A program made the position numbers and the translations under genes. A DNA stretch of 64,000 nucleotides from Tipula vernalis (Eukaryota; Arthropoda; Insecta; Diptera; Tipulidae): the NCBI GenBank assembly GCA_958295665.1, contig OY282558.1, forward strand, positions 20,893,409 to 20,957,408, read 5' to 3'. How positions within the stretch are numbered: the stretch's first letter is position 1; each line of letters begins with the position of its first letter. This document shows positions 14,901-29,007 of the stretch, in pieces. Under the pieces are notes generated by a model, which was not told the origin of the DNA, did no database searches, and was given only the letters and a program-made list of their open reading frames with translations.

Positions 14901-15370
14901 GTGGGCTATAGCACAGTTGATTTTCAATAAAATTGAATTTTCTAAGAAACGTTTAGAAATAATCGAGCAATCAAAATGAAAATTGTCACAGCAATTACAG
15001 GTCCCGAAACCTATTGATAGAGGTATCAACCATCGTAATCGGACCATTTTAGATTTTTGCCGCCCAAAAACTTGTGGGCTATAGCACAGTTGATTTTCAA
15101 TAAAATTGAATTTTCTAAGAAACGTTTAGAAATAATCGAGCAATCAAAATAAAAATTGTCACAGCAATAACAGGTCCCGAAACCTATTGATAGAGGTATC
15201 AACCATCGTAATCGGACCATTTTAGATTTTTGCCGCCCAAAAACTTGTGGGCTATAGCACAGTTGATTTTCAATAAAATTGAATTTTCTAAGAAACGTTT
15301 AGAAATAATCGAGCAATCAAAATAAAAATTGTCACAGCAATAACAGGTCCCGAAACCTATTGATAGAGGT
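11912..15370. repeat. Irregular A/B dimer array with a small 692-bp-offset duplication
   Basis: Mostly alternating A and B monomers with occasional A-A or B-B neighbours. CGAAATCTATTG occurs at about 13,448 and 14,140, 692 bp (four monomers) apart; only about two monomers (13,123-13,468 and 13,815-14,160) match at that spacing, so this is a short duplication. Near 12,241 a box A follows AACCTATTG rather than its usual partner AAACTACTG, a sign of exchange between types. The private TGTTTGCCGCC at 14,881 pairs with 29,036. Confidence 0.8.
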
Positions 15371-16600
15371 ATCAACCATCGTAATCAGACCATTATATAT
15401 TTTTGCCGCCCAAAAACTTGTGGGCTATAGCTCAGTTGATTTTCAATAAAATTGAATTTTCTAAGAAACGTTTAGAAATAATCGAGCAATCAAAATGAAA
15501 ATTGTCACAGCAATAACAGGTCTCGAAACCTATTGATAGAGGTATCAACCATCGTAATCGGACCATTTTAGATTTTTGCCGCCCAACAAATTGTGGGCTA
15601 TAGCACAGTTGATTTTCAATAAAATTGAATTTTCTAAGAAACGTTTAGAAATAATCGAGCAATCAAAATGAAAATTGTCACAGCAATAACAGGTCCCGAA
15701 ACCTATTGATAGAGGTATCAACCATCGTAATCGGACCATTTTAGATTTTTGCCGCCCAAAAACTTGTGGGCTATAGCACAGTTGATTTTCAATAAAATTG
15801 AATTTTCTAAGAAACGTTTAGAAATAATCGAGCAATCAAAATGAAAATTGTCACAGCAATAACAGGTCCCGAAACCTATTGATAGAGGTATCAACCATCG
15901 TAATCGGACCATTTTAGATCTTTGCCGCCCAAAAACTTGTGGGCTATAGCACAGTTGATTTTCAATAAAATTGAATTTTCTAAGAAACGTTTAGAAATAA
16001 TCGAGCAATCAAAATGAAAATTGTCACAGCAATAACAGGTCTCGAAACCTATTGATAGAGGTATCAACCATCGTAATCGGACCATTTTAGATTTTTGCCG
16101 CCCAAAAACTTGTGGGCTATAGCACAGTTGATTTTCAATAAAATTGAATTTTCTAAGAAACGTTTAGAAATAATCGAGCACTCAAAATGAAAATTGTCAC
16201 AGCAATAACAGGTCCCGAAACCTATTGATAGAGGTATCAACCATCGTAATCGGACCATTTTAGATTTTTGCCGCCCAAAAACTTGTGGGCTATAGCACAG
16301 TTGATTTTCAATAAAATTGAATTTTCTAAGAAACGTTTAGAAATAATCGAGCAATCAAAATGAAAATTGTCACAGCAATAATAGGTCCCGAAACCTATTG
16401 ATAGAGGTATCAACCATCGTAATCGGACCATTTTAGATTTTTGCCGCCCAAAAACTTGTGGGCTATAGCACAGTTGATTTTCAATAAAATTGAATTTTCT
16501 AAGAAACGTTTAGAAATAATCGAGCAATCAAAATGAAAATTGTCACAGCAATAACAGGTCCCGAAACCTATTGATAGAGGTATCAACCATCGTAATCGGA
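15370..16600. repeat. C/D-rich monomer block (left copy)
   Basis: Here box A disappears and C-type (about 15,385) and D-type (about 15,917) monomers appear, with CTCGAAACC variants at about 15,522 and 16,043 and GAGCACTC at about 16,178. The monomer near 15,586 carries CCCAACAAATTG, a private variant. The order matches the block starting near 29,700. Confidence 0.82.
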
Positions 16601-19580
16601 CCATTTTAGATTTTTGCCGCCCAAAAACTTGTGGGCTATAGCACAGTTGATTTTCAATAAAATTGAATTTTCTAAGAAACGTTAAGAAATAATCGAGCAA
16701 TCAAAATGAAAATTGTCACAGCAATTACAGGTCCCGAAACCTATTGATAGAGGTATCAACCATCGTAATCGGACCATTTTAGATTTTTGCCGCCCAAAAA
16801 CTTGTGGGCTATAGCCCAGTTGATTTTCAATAAAATAGAATTTTCTAAGAAATGTTTGGAAATAATCGAGCAATCAAAATGAAAATTGTCACAGCAATAA
16901 CAGGTCCCGAAACCTATTGATAGAGGTATCAACCATCGTAATCGGACCATTTTAGATTTTTGCCGCCCAAAAACTTGTGGGCTATAGCACAGTTGATGTA
17001 CAATCTAATTGCATTTTCTAAGAAACGTTTAGAAATAATCCAGCAATCAAAATGAAAATTGTCACAGCAATAACAGGTCCCGAAACCTATTGATAGAGGT
17101 ATCAACCATCGTAATCGAACCATGTAAAATTTTTGCCGCCCAAAAACTTGTGGGCTATACCACAGTTGATTTTCAATAAAATTGAATTTTCTAAGAAACG
17201 TTTAGAAATAATCGAGCAATCAAAATAAAAATTGTCACAGCAATAACAGGTCCCGAAACCTATTGATAGAGGTATCAACCATCGTAATCGGACCATTTTA
17301 GATTTTTGCCGCCCAAAAACTTGTGGGCTATAGCACAGTTGATTTTCAATAAAATTGAATTTTCTAAGAAATGTTTAGAAATAATCGAGCAATCAAAATA
17401 AAAATTGTCACAGCAATAACAGTTCCCGAAAACTACTGATAGAGGTATCAACCATCGTAATCGAACCATGTAAAATTTTTGCCGCCCAAAAACTTGTGGG
17501 CTATAGCACAGTTGATTTTCAATAAAATTGAATTTTCTAAGAAATGTTTAGAAATAATCGATCAATCAAAATGAAAATTGTCACAGCAATAACAGGTCCC
17601 GAAACCTATTGATAGAGGTATCAACCATCGTAATCAGACCATTATATATTTTTGCCGCCCAAAAACTTGTGGGCTATAGCTCAGTTGATTTTCAATAAAA
17701 TTGAATTTTCTAAGAAACGTTTAGAAATAATCGAGCAATCAAAACGAAAATTGTCACAGCAATAATAGGTCCCGAAACCTATTGATAGAGGTATCAACCA
17801 TCGTAATCGGACCATTTTAGATTTTTGCCGCCCAAAAACTTGTGGGCTATAGCACAGTTGATTTTCAATAAAATTGAATTTTCTAAGAAACGTTTAGAAA
17901 TAATCGAGCAATCAAAATGAAAATTGTCACAGCAATAACAGGTCCCGAAACCTATTGATAGAGGTATCAACCATCGTAATCAGACCATTATATATTTTTG
18001 CCGCCCAAAAACTTGTGGGCTATAGCACAGTTGATTTTCAATAAAATTGAATTTTCTAAGAAACGTTTAGAAATAATCGATCAATCAAAATGAAAATTGT
18101 CACAGCAATTACAGGTCCCGAAACCTATTGATAGAGGTATCAACCATCGTAATCAGACCATTATATATTTTTGCCGCCCAAAAACTTGTGGGCTATAGCA
18201 CAGTTGATTTTCAATAAAATTGAATTTTCTAAGAAACGTTAAGAAATAATCGAGCAATCAAAATGAAAATTGTCACAGCAATTACAGGTCCCGAAACCTA
18301 TTGATAGAGGTATCAACCATCGTAATCGGACCATTTTAGATTTTTGCCGCCCAAAAACTTGTGGGCTATAGCCCAGTTGATTTTCAATAAAATAGAATTT
18401 TCTAAGAAATGTTTGGAAATAATCGAGCAATCAAAATGAAAATTGTCACAGCAATAACAGGTCCCGAAACCTATTGATAGAGGTATCAACCATCGTAATC
18501 GGACCATTTTAGATTTTTGCCGCCCAAAAACTTGTGGGCTATAGCACAGTTGATGTACAATCTAATTGCATTTTCTAAGAAACGTTTAGAAATAATCCAG
18601 CAATCAAAATGAAAATTGTCACAGCAATAACAGGTCCCGAAACCTATTGATAGAGGTATCAACCATCGTAATCGAACCATGTAAAATTTTTGCCGCCCAA
18701 AAACTTGTGGGCTATACCACAGTTGATTTTCAATAAAATTGAATTTTCTAAGAAACGTTTAGAAATAATCGAGCAATCAAAATAAAAATTGTCACAGCAA
18801 TAACAGGTCCCGAAACCTATTGATAGAGGTATCAACCATCGTAATCGGACCATTTTAGATTTTTGCCGCCCAAAAACTTGTGGGCTATAGCACAGTTGAT
18901 TTTCAATAAAATTGAATTTTCTAAGAAATGTTTAGAAATAATCGAGCAATCAAAATAAAAATTGTCACAGCAATAACAGTTCCCGAAAACTACTGATAGA
19001 GGTATCAACCATCGTAATCGAACCATGTAAAATTTTTGCCGCCCAAAAACTTGTGGGCTATAGCACAGTTGATTTTCAATAAAATTGAATTTTCTAAGAA
19101 ATGTTTAGAAATAATCGATCAATCAAAATGAAAATTGTCACAGCAATAACAGGTCCCGAAACCTATTGATAGAGGTATCAACCATCGTAATCAGACCATT
19201 ATATATTTTTGCCGCCCAAAAACTTGTGGGCTATAGCTCAGTTGATTTTCAATAAAATTGAATTTTCTAAGAAACGTTTAGAAATAATCGAGCAATCAAA
19301 ACGAAAATTGTCACAGCAATAATAGGTCCCGAAACCTATTGATAGAGGTATCAACCATCGTAATCGGACCATTTTAGATTTTTGCCGCCCAAAAACTTGT
19401 GGGCTATAGCACAGTTGATTTTCAATAAAATTGAATTTTCTAAGAAACGTTTAGAAATAATCGAGCAATCAAAATGAAAATTGTCACAGCAATAACAGGT
19501 CCCGAAACCTATTGATAGAGGTATCAACCATCGTAATCAGACCATTATATATTTTTGCCGCCCAAAAACTTGTGGGCTAT
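16600..19580. repeat. Higher-order repeat, 9 monomers (1,557 bp), nearly two copies
   Basis: Private variants recur at exactly 1,557 bp: CGTTAAGAAAT (16,680/18,237), AGCCCAG with AATAGAATTTTC and TGTTTGG, a clustered-substitution monomer (16,994-17,016/18,551-18,573), AATCCAGC, CTATACCACAG, CAGTTCCCGAAAAC (about 17,420/18,977), and AAAACGAAAATTG (about 17,743/19,300). The copies part near 18,026/19,583, where AGCACAG meets AGCTCAG. A related single copy sits at about 31.2-32.6 kb, so the duplication is specific to the left block. Confidence 0.93.
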
Positions 19581-21600
19581 AGCTCAGTTGATTTTCAATA
19601 AAATTGAATTTTCTAAGAAACGTTTAGAAATAATCGAGCAATCAAAATAAAAATTGTCACAGCAATAACAGGTCCCGAAACCTATTGATAGAGGTATCAA
19701 CCATCGTAATCGGACCATTTTAGATTTTTGCCGCCCAAAAACTTGTGGGCTATAGCACAGTTGATTTTCAATAAAATTGAATTATCTAAGAAACGTTTAG
19801 AAATAATCGAGCAATCAAAATAAAAATTGTCACAGCAATTACAGGTCCCGAAACCTATTGATAGAGGTATCAACCATCGTAATCAGACCATTATATATTT
19901 TTGCCGCCCAAAAACTTGTGGGCTATAGCTCAGTTGATTTTCAATAAAATTGAATTTTCTAAGAAACGTTTAGAAATAATCGAGCAATCAAAACGAAAAT
20001 TGTCACAGCAATAATAGGTCCCGAAACCTATTGATAGAGGTATCAACCATCGTAATCGGACCATTTTAGATTTTTGCCGCCCAAAAACTTGTGGGCTATA
20101 GCACAGTTGATTTTCAATAAAATTGAATTTTCTAAGAAACGTTTAGAAATAATCGAGCAATCAAAATGAAAATTGTCACAGCAATAACAGGTCCCGAAAC
20201 CTATTGATAGAGGTATCAACCATCGTAATCAGACCATTATATATTTTTGCCGCCCAAAAACTTGTGGGCTATAGCACAGTTGATTTTCAATAAAATTGAA
20301 TTTTCTAAGAAACGTTTAGAAATAATCGAGCAATCAAAATGAAAATTGTCACAGCAATAACAGGTCCCGAAACCTATTGATAGAGGCATCAACCATCGTA
20401 ATCGGACCATTTTAGATTTTTGCCGCCCAAAAACTTGTGGGCTATAGCACAGTTGATTTTCAATAAAATTGAATTTTCTAAGAAACGTTTAGAAATAATC
20501 GAGCAATCAAAATGAAAATTGTCACAGCAATTACAGGTCCCGAAACCTATTGATAGAGGTATCAACCATCGTAATCAGACCATTATATATTTTTGCCGCC
20601 CAAAAACTTGTGGGCTATAGCTCAGTTGATTTTCAATAAAATTGAATTTTCTAAGAAACGTTTAGAAATAATCGAGCAATCAAAATGAAAATTGTCACAG
20701 CAATAACAGGTCCCGAAACCTATTGATAGAGGTATCAACCATCGTAATCGGACCATTTTAGATTTTTGCCGCCCAAAAACTTGTGGGCTATAGCACAGTT
20801 GATTTTCAATAAAATTGAATTTTCTAAGAAACGTTTAGAAATAATCGAGCAATCAAAATGAAAATTGTCACAGCAATAACAGGTCCCGAAACCTATTGAT
20901 AGAGGTATCAACCATCGTAATCAGACCATTATATATTTTTGCCGCCCAAAAACTTGTGGGCTATAGCTAAGATGATTTTCAATAAAATTGAATTTTCTAA
21001 GAAACGTTTAGAAATAATCGAGCAATCAAAATGAAAATTGTCACAGCAATAATAGGTCCCGAAACCTATTGATAGAGGTATCAACCATCGTAATCGGACC
21101 ATTTTAGATTTTTGCCGCCCAAAAACTTGTGGGCTATAGCACAGTTGATTTTCAATAAAATTGAATTTTCTAAGAAACGTTTAGAAATAATCGAGCAATC
21201 AAAATGAAAATTGTCACAGCAATAACAGGTCCCGAAACCTATTGATAGAGGTATCAACCATCGTAATCGGACCATTTTAGATCTTTGCCGCCCAAAAACT
21301 TGTGGGCTATAGCACAGTTGATTTTCAATAAAATTGAATTTTCTAAGAAACGTTTAGAAATAATCGAGCAATCAAAATGAAAATTGTCACAGCAATAACA
21401 GGTCTCGAAACCTATTGATAGAGGTATCAACCATCGTAATCGGACCATTTTAGATTTTTGCCGCCCAAAAACTTGTGGGCTATAGCACAGTTGATTTTCA
21501 ATAAAATTGAATTTTCTAAGAAACGTTTAGAAATAATCGAGCAATCAAAATGAAAATTGTCACAGCAATAACAGGTCCCGAAAACTACTGATAGAGGTAT
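19580..21600. repeat. C-type-rich block (left copy)
   Basis: C-type monomers with TATATATTTTTG and AGCTCAG alternate with B monomers. Markers GAATTATCTAAG (19,781) and GAGGCATCAACC (about 20,383) both match the right block (32,898 and 33,500) at 13,117 bp. The monomer at about 20,967 has AGCTAAGATG, a private variant. A D-type monomer with CTCGAAACC follows near 21,279-21,412. No gene is present. Confidence 0.85.
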
Positions 21601-24540
21601 CAACCATCGTAATCGAACCATGTAAAATTGTTGCCGCCCAAAAACTTGTGGGCTATAGCACAGTTGATTTTCAATAAAATTGAATTTTCTAAGAAACGTT
21701 TAGAAATAATCGAGCAATCAAAATGAAAATTGTCACAGCAATTACAGGTCCCGAAACCTATTGATAGAGGTATCAACCATCGTAATCAGACCATTATATA
21801 TTTTTGCCGCCCAAAAACTTGTGGGCTATAGCACAGTTGATTTTCAATAAAATTGAATTTTCTAAGAAACGTTTAGAAATAATCGATCAATCAAAATGAA
21901 AATTGTCACAGCAATTACAGGTCCCGAAACCTATTGATAGAGGTATCAACCATCGTAATCGGACCATTTTAGATTTTTGCCGCCCAAAAACTTGTGGGCT
22001 ATAGCACAGTTGATTTTCAATAAAATTGAATTTTCTAAGAAATGTTTAGAAATAATCGAGCAATCAAAATGAAAATTGTCACAGCAATAACAGGTCCCGA
22101 AAACTACTGATAGAGGTATCAACCATCGTAATCGAACCATGTAAAATTTTTGCCGCCCAAAAACTTGTGGGCTATAGCACAGTTGATTTTCAATAAAATT
22201 GAATTTTCTAAGAAACGTTTAGAAATAATCGAGCAATCAAAATGAAAATTGTCACAGCAATTACAGGTCCCGAAACCTATTGATAGAGGTATCAACCATC
22301 GTAATCGGACCATTTTAGATTTTTGCCGCCCAAAAACTTGTGGGCTATAGCACAGTTGATTTTCAATAAAATTGAATTTTCTAAGAAACGTTTAGAAATA
22401 ATCGAGCAATCAAAATGAAAATTGTCACAGCAATAACAGGTCCCGAAAACTACTGATAGAGGTATCAACCATCGTAATCGAACCATGTAAAATTTTTGCC
22501 GCCCAAAAACTTGTGGGCTATAGCACAGTTGATTTTCAATAAAATTGATTTTTCTAAGAAACGTTTAGAAATAATCGAGCAATCAAAATGAAAATTGTCA
22601 CAGCAATTACAGGTCCCGAAACCTATTGATAGAGGTATCAACCATCGTAATCGGACCATTTTAGATTTTTGCCGCCCAAAAACTTGTGGGCTATAGCACA
22701 GTTGATTTTCAATAAAATTGAATTTTCTAAGAAACGTTTAGAAATAATCGAGCAATCAAAATGAAAATTGTCACAGCAATAACAGGTCCCGAAAACTACT
22801 GATAGAGGTATCAACCATCGTAATCGAACCATGTAAAATTTTTGCCGCCCAAAAACTTGTGGGCTATAGCACAGTTGATTTTCAATAAAATTGAATTTTC
22901 TAAGAAACGTTTAGAAATAATCGAGCAATCAAAATAAAAATTGTCACAGCAATAACAGGTCCCGAAACCTATTGATAGAGGTATCAACCATCGTAATCGG
23001 ACCATTTTAGATTTTTGCCGCCCAAAAACTTGTGGGCTATAGCACAGTTGATTTTCAATAAAATTGAATTTTCTAAGAAATGTTTAGAAATAATCGAGCA
23101 ATCAAAATGAAAATTGTCACAGCAATAACAGGTCCCGAAAACTACTGATAGAGGTATCAACCATCGAAATCGAACCATGTAAAATTTTTGCCGCCCAAAA
23201 ACTTGTGGGCTATAGCACAGTTGATTTTCAATAAAATTGAATTTTCTAAGAAACGTTTAGAAATAATCGAGCAATCAAAATGAAAATTGTCACAGCAATT
23301 ACAGGTCCCGAAACCTATTGATAGAGGTATCAACCATCGTAATCGGACCATTTTAGATTTTTGCCGCCCAAAAACTTGTGGGCTATAGCACAGTTGATTT
23401 TCAATAAAATTGAATTTTCTAAGAAACGTTTAGAAATAATCGAGCAATCAAAATGAAAATTGTCACAGCAATAACAGGTCCCGAAAACTACTGATAGAGG
23501 TATCAACCATCGTAATCGAACCATGTAAAATTTTTGCCGCCCAAAAACTTGTGGGCTATAGCACAGTTGATTTTCAATAAAATTGAATTTTCTAAGAAAC
23601 GTTTAGAAATAATCGAGCAATCAAAATAAAAATTGTCACAGCAATAACAGGTCCCGAAACCTATTGATAGAGGTATCAACCATCGCAATCGGACCATTTT
23701 AGATTTTTGCCGCCCAAAAACTTGTGGGCTATAGCACAGTTGATTTTCAATAAAATTGAATTTTCTAAGAAATGTTTAGAAATAATCGAGCAATCAAAAT
23801 GAAAATTGTCACAGCAATAACAGGTCCCGAAAACTACTGATAGAGGTATCAACCATCGTAATCGAACCATGTAAAATTTTTGCCGCCCAAAAACTTGTGG
23901 GCTATAGCACAGTTGATTTTCAATAAAATTGAATTTTCTAAGAAACGTTTAGAAATAATCGAGCAATCAAAATGAAAATTGTCACAGCAATAACAGGTCC
24001 CGAAAACTACTGATAGAGGTATCAACCATCGTAATCGAACCATGTAAAATTTTTGCCGCCCAAAAACTTGTGGGCTATAGCACAGTTGATTTTCAATAAA
24101 ATTGAATTTTCTAAGAAACGTTTAGAAATAATCGAGCAATCAAAATGAAAATTGTCACAGCAATTACAGGTCCCGAAACCTATTGATAGAGGTATCAACC
24201 ATCGTAATCGGACCATTTTAGATTTTTGCCGCCCAAAAACTTGTGGGCTATAGCACAGTTGATTTTCAATAAAATTGAATTTTCTAAGAAACGTTTAGAA
24301 ATAATCGAGCAATCAAAATGAAAATTGTCACAGCAATAACAGGTCCCGAAAACTACTGATAGAGGTATCAACCATCGTAATCGAACCATGTAAAATTTTT
24401 GCCGCCCAAAAACTTGTGGGCTATAGCACAGTTGATTTTCAATAAAATTGAATTTTCTAAGAAACGTTTAGAAATAATCGAGCAATCAAAATAAAAATTG
24501 TCACAGCAATAACAGGTCCCGAAACCTATTGATAGAGGTA
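21600..24540. repeat. A/B array containing a 7-monomer segment duplicated 5.16 kb away
   Basis: Alternating A and B monomers with AAATGTTT and AAAATAAAAATTG variants. The segment about 22,638-23,848 recurs at 27,797-29,007 with an offset of 5,159 bp (30 monomers minus 31 bp of net deletion). Shared private variants are CCATCGAAATCG (about 23,161/28,320) and CCATCGCAATCG (about 23,682/28,841). A private GATTTTTCTAAG lies near 22,547. Confidence 0.9.
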
Positions 24541-25410
24541 TCAACCATCGTAATCGGACCATTTTAGATTTTTGCCGCCCAAAAACTTGTGGGCTATAGC
24601 ACAGTTGATTTTCAATAAAATTGAATTTTCTAAGAAACGTTTAGAAATAATCGAGCAATCAAAATGAAAATTGTCACAGCAATAACAGGTCCCGAAAACT
24701 ACTGATAGAAGTATCAACCATCGTAATCGAACCATGTAAAATTTTTGCCGCCCAAAAACTTGTGGGCTATAGCACAGTTGATTTTCAATAAAATTGAATT
24801 TTCTAAGAAACGTTTAGAAATAATCGAGCAATCAAAATGAAAATTGTCACAGCAATTACAGGTCCCGAAACCTATTGATAGAGGTATCAACCATCGTAAT
24901 CGAACCATTTTAGATTTTTGCCGCCCAAAAACTTGTGGGCTATAGCACAGTTGATTTTCAATAAAATTGAATTTTCTAAGAAACGTTTAGAAATAATCGA
25001 GCAATCAAAATGAAAATTGTCACAGCAATAACAGGTCCCGAAAACTACTGATAGAGGTATCAACCATCGTAATCGAACCATGTAAAATTTTTGCCGCCCA
25101 AAAACTTGTGGGCTATAGCACAGTTGATTTTCAATAAAATTGAATTTTCTAAGAAACGTTTAGAAATAATCGAGCAATCAAAATGAAAATTGTCACAGCA
25201 ATTACAGGTCCCGAAACCTATTGATAGAGGTATCAACCATCGTAATCGGACCATTTTAGATTTTTGCCGCCCAAAAACTTGTGGGCTATAGCACAGTTGA
25301 TTTTCAATAAAATTGAATTTTCTAAGAAATGTTTAGAAATAATCGAGCAATCAAAATGAAAATTGTCACAGCAATAACAGGTCCCGAAAACTACTGATAG
25401 AGGTATCAAC

Positions 25411-25442
25411 CAACGTAATCAGACCATTATACATTTTACACA
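25411..25442. repeat. Monomer with 26-bp deletion
   Basis: After CCAACGTAATCAGACC the sequence runs TTATACATTTTACACAG, skipping 26 bases that include all of dyad 1. It is also the only C-type box inside an otherwise A/B stretch, suggesting it is an inserted or converted older monomer. Confidence 0.88.
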
Positions 25443-25599
25443 GTTGATTTTCAATAAAATTGAATTTTCTAAGAAATGTTTAGAAATAATCGAGCAATCA
25501 AAATGAAAATTGTCACAGCAATAACAGGTCCCGAAAACTACTGATAGAGGTATCAACCATCGTAATCGAACCATGTAAAATTTTTGCCGCCCAAAAACT

Positions 25600-26300
25600 T
25601 GTGGGCTATTGGGCACAGTTGATTTTCAATAAAATTGAATTTTCTAAGAAACGTTTAGAAATAATCGAGCAATCAAAAAGAAAATTGTCACAGCAATTAC
25701 AGGTCCCGAAACCTATTGATAGAGGTATCAACCATCGTAATCGGACCATTTTAGATTTTTGCCGCCCAAAAACTCTATAGCACAGTTGATTTTCAATAAA
25801 ATTGAATTTTCTAAGAAACGTTTAGAAATAATCGAGCAATCAAAATGAAAATTGTCACAGCAATAACAGGTCCCGAAAACTACTGATAGAGGTATCAACC
25901 ATCGTAATCGAACCATGTAAAATTTTTGCCGCCCAAAAACTTGTGGGCTATAGCACAGTTGATTTTCAATAAAATTGAATTTTCTAAGAAACGTTTAGAA
26001 ATAATCGAGCAATCAAAATGAAAATTGTCACAGCAATTACAGGTCCCGAAACCTATTGATAGAGGTATCAACCATCGTAATCGGACCATTTTAGATTTTT
26101 GCCGCCCAAAAACTTGTGGGCTATAGCACAGTTGATTTTCAATAAAATTGAATTTTCTAAGAAACGTTTAGAAATAATCGAGCAATCAAAATGAAAATTG
26201 TCACAGCAATAACAGGTCCCGAAAACTACTGATAGAGGTATCAACCATCGTAATCGAACCATGTAAAATTTTTGCCGCCCAAAAACTTGTGGGCTATGCA
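25600..26300. repeat. Three further indel-bearing monomers
   Basis: CTATTGGGCACAG near 25,607 has two extra bases. CAAAAACTCTATAGC near 25,769 lacks six. GGGCTATGCACAG near 26,292 lacks one. With the 26-bp deletion just upstream, these sum to the 31-bp shortfall in the offset between duplicated segments on either side. All fall in or next to the CTTGTGGGCTATAG stretch, between dyad 1 and dyad 2. Confidence 0.85.
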
Positions 26301-27796
26301 CAGTTGATTTTCAATAAAATTGAATTTTCTAAGAAACGTTTAGAAATAATCGAGCAATCAAAATGAAAATTGTCACAGCAATTACAGGTCCCGAAACCTA
26401 TTGATAGAGGTATCAACCATCGTAATCGGACCATTTTAGATTTTTGCCGCCCAAAAACTTGTGGGCTATAGCACAGTTGATTTTCAATAAAATTGAATTT
26501 TCTAAGAAACGTTTAGAAATAATCGAGCAATCAAAATGAAAATTGTCACAGCAATAACAGGTCCCGAAAACTACTGATAGAGGTATCAACCATCGTAATC
26601 GAACCATGTAAAATTTTTGCCGCCCAAAAACTTGTGGGCTATAGCACAGTTGATTTTCAATAAAATTGAATTTTCTAAGAAACGTTTAGAAATAATCGAG
26701 CAATCAAAATGAAAATTGTCACAGCAATTACAGGTCCCGAAACCTATTGATAGAGGTATCAACCATCGTAATCGGACCATTTTAGATTTTTGCCGCCCAA
26801 AAACTTGTGGGCTATAGCACAGTTGATTTTCAATAAAATTGAATTTTCTAAGAAACGTTTAGAAATAATCGAGCAATCAAAATGAAAATTGTCACAGCAA
26901 TAACAGGTCCCGAAAACTACTGATAGAGGTATCAACCATCGTAATCGAACCATGTAAAATTTTTGCCGCCCAAAAACTTGTGGGCTATAGCACAGTTGAT
27001 TTTCAATAAAATTGAATTTTCTAAGAAACGTTTAGAAATAATCGAGCAATCAAAATGAAAATTGTCACAGCAATTACAGGTCCCGAAACCTATTGATAGA
27101 GGTATCAACCATCGTAATCGGACCATTTTAGATTTTTGCCGCCCAAAAACTTGTGGGCTATAGCACAGTTGATTTTCAATAAAATTGAATTTTCTAAGAA
27201 ACGTTTAGAAATAATCGAGCAATCAAAATGAAAATTGTCACAGCAATAACAGGTCCCGAAAACTACTGATAGAGGTATCAACCATCGTAATCGAACCATG
27301 TAAAATTTTTGCCGCCCAAAAACTTGTGGGCTATAGCACAGTTGATTTTCAATAAAATTGAATTTTCTAAGAAACGTTTAGAAATAATCGAGCAATCAAA
27401 ATGAAAATTGTCTCAGCAATTACAGGTCCCGAAACCTATTGATAGAGGTATCAACCATCGTAATCGGACCATTTTAGATTTTTGCCGCCCAAAAACTTGT
27501 GGGCTATAGCACAGTTGATTTTCAATAAAATTGAATTTTCTAAGAAACGTTTAGAAATAATCGAGCAATCAAAATGAAAATTGTCACAGCAATAACAGGT
27601 CCCGAAAACTACTGATAGAGGTATCAACCATCGTAATCGAACCATGTAAAATTTTTGCCGCCCAAAAACTTGTGGGCTATAGCACAGTTGATTTTCAATA
27701 AAATTGAATTTTCTAAGAAACGTTTAGAAATAATCGAGCAATCAAAATGAAAATTGTCACAGCAATTACAGGTCCCGAAACCTATTGATAGAGGTA

Positions 27797-29007
27797 TCAA
27801 CCATCGTAATCGGACCATTTTAGATTTTTGCCGCCCAAAAACTTGTGGGCTATAGCACAGTTGATTTTCAATAAAATTGAATTTTCTAAGAAACGTTTAG
27901 AAATAATCGAGCAATCAAAATGAAAATTGTCACAGCAATAACAGGTCCCGAAAACTACTGATAGAGGTATCAACCATCGTAATCGAACCATGTAAAATTT
28001 TTGCCGCCCAAAAACTTGTGGGCTATAGCACAGTTGATTTTCAATAAAATTGAATTTTCTAAGAAACGTTTAGAAATAATCGAGCAATCAAAATAAAAAT
28101 TGTCACAGCAATAACAGGTCCCGAAACCTATTGATAGAGGTATCAACCATCGTAATCGGACCATTTTAGATTTTTGCCGCCCAAAAACTTGTGGGCTATA
28201 GCACAGTTGATTTTCAATAAAATTGAATTTTCTAAGAAATGTTTAGAAATAATCGAGCAATCAAAATGAAAATTGTCACAGCAATAACAGGTCCCGAAAA
28301 CTACTGATAGAGGTATCAACCATCGAAATCGAACCATGTAAAATTTTTGCCGCCCAAAAACTTGTGGGCTATAGCACAGTTGATTTTCAATAAAATTGAA
28401 TTTTCTAAGAAACGTTTAGAAATAATCGAGCAATCAAAATGAAAATTGTCACAGCAATTACAGGTCCCGAAACCTATTGATAGAGGTATCAACCATCGTA
28501 ATCGGACCATTTTAGATTTTTGCCGCCCAAAAACTTGTGGGCTATAGCACAGTTGATTTTCAATAAAATTGAATTTTCTAAGAAACGTTTAGAAATAATC
28601 GAGCAATCAAAATGAAAATTGTCACAGCAATAACAGGTCCCGAAAACTACTGATAGAGGTATCAACCATCGTAATCGAACCATGTAAAATTTTTGCCGCC
28701 CAAAAACTTGTGGGCTATAGCACAGTTGATTTTCAATAAAATTGAATTTTCTAAGAAACGTTTAGAAATAATCGAGCAATCAAAATAAAAATTGTCACAG
28801 CAATAACAGGTCCCGAAACCTATTGATAGAGGTATCAACCATCGCAATCGGACCATTTTAGATTTTTGCCGCCCAAAAACTTGTGGGCTATAGCACAGTT
28901 GATTTTCAATAAAATTGAATTTTCTAAGAAATGTTTAGAAATAATCGAGCAATCAAAATGAAAATTGTCACAGCAATAACAGGTCCCGAAAACTACTGAT
29001 AGAGGTA
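27797..29007. repeat. Second copy of the 22.6-23.8 kb segment
   Basis: Seven monomers repeat the order and private variants of 22,638-23,848 (CCATCGAAATCG, CCATCGCAATCG). The next monomer carries TGTTTGCCGCC (29,036), shared instead with 14,881, so this is a junction where two duplication histories meet. Confidence 0.88.

Larger units (their letters stand above)
24541..27970. repeat. Clean 346-bp A/B dimer array
   Basis: Strict alternation of two monomer kinds: box A followed by CAATTACAGG and AACCTATTG, then box B followed by CAATAACAGG and AAACTACTG. The dimer is the simplest higher-order unit in the window. Deviations are few: GATAGAAGTATC (about 24,707), a cluster of small indels at 25.4-26.3 kb, and TTGTCTCAGC (about 27,410). 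Confidence 0.88.

Noticed and set aside
16410..16700. Longer minus-strand frames of 90-96 codons (also at 30,911-31,201, 34,717-35,007, 42,971-43,243 and 45,048-45,320)
   Set aside because: They arise where a single variant, such as CGTTAAGAAAT or AAACATTT, moves or supplies a start codon or removes a stop in a neighbouring frame of the repeat; they have no independent support as genes.
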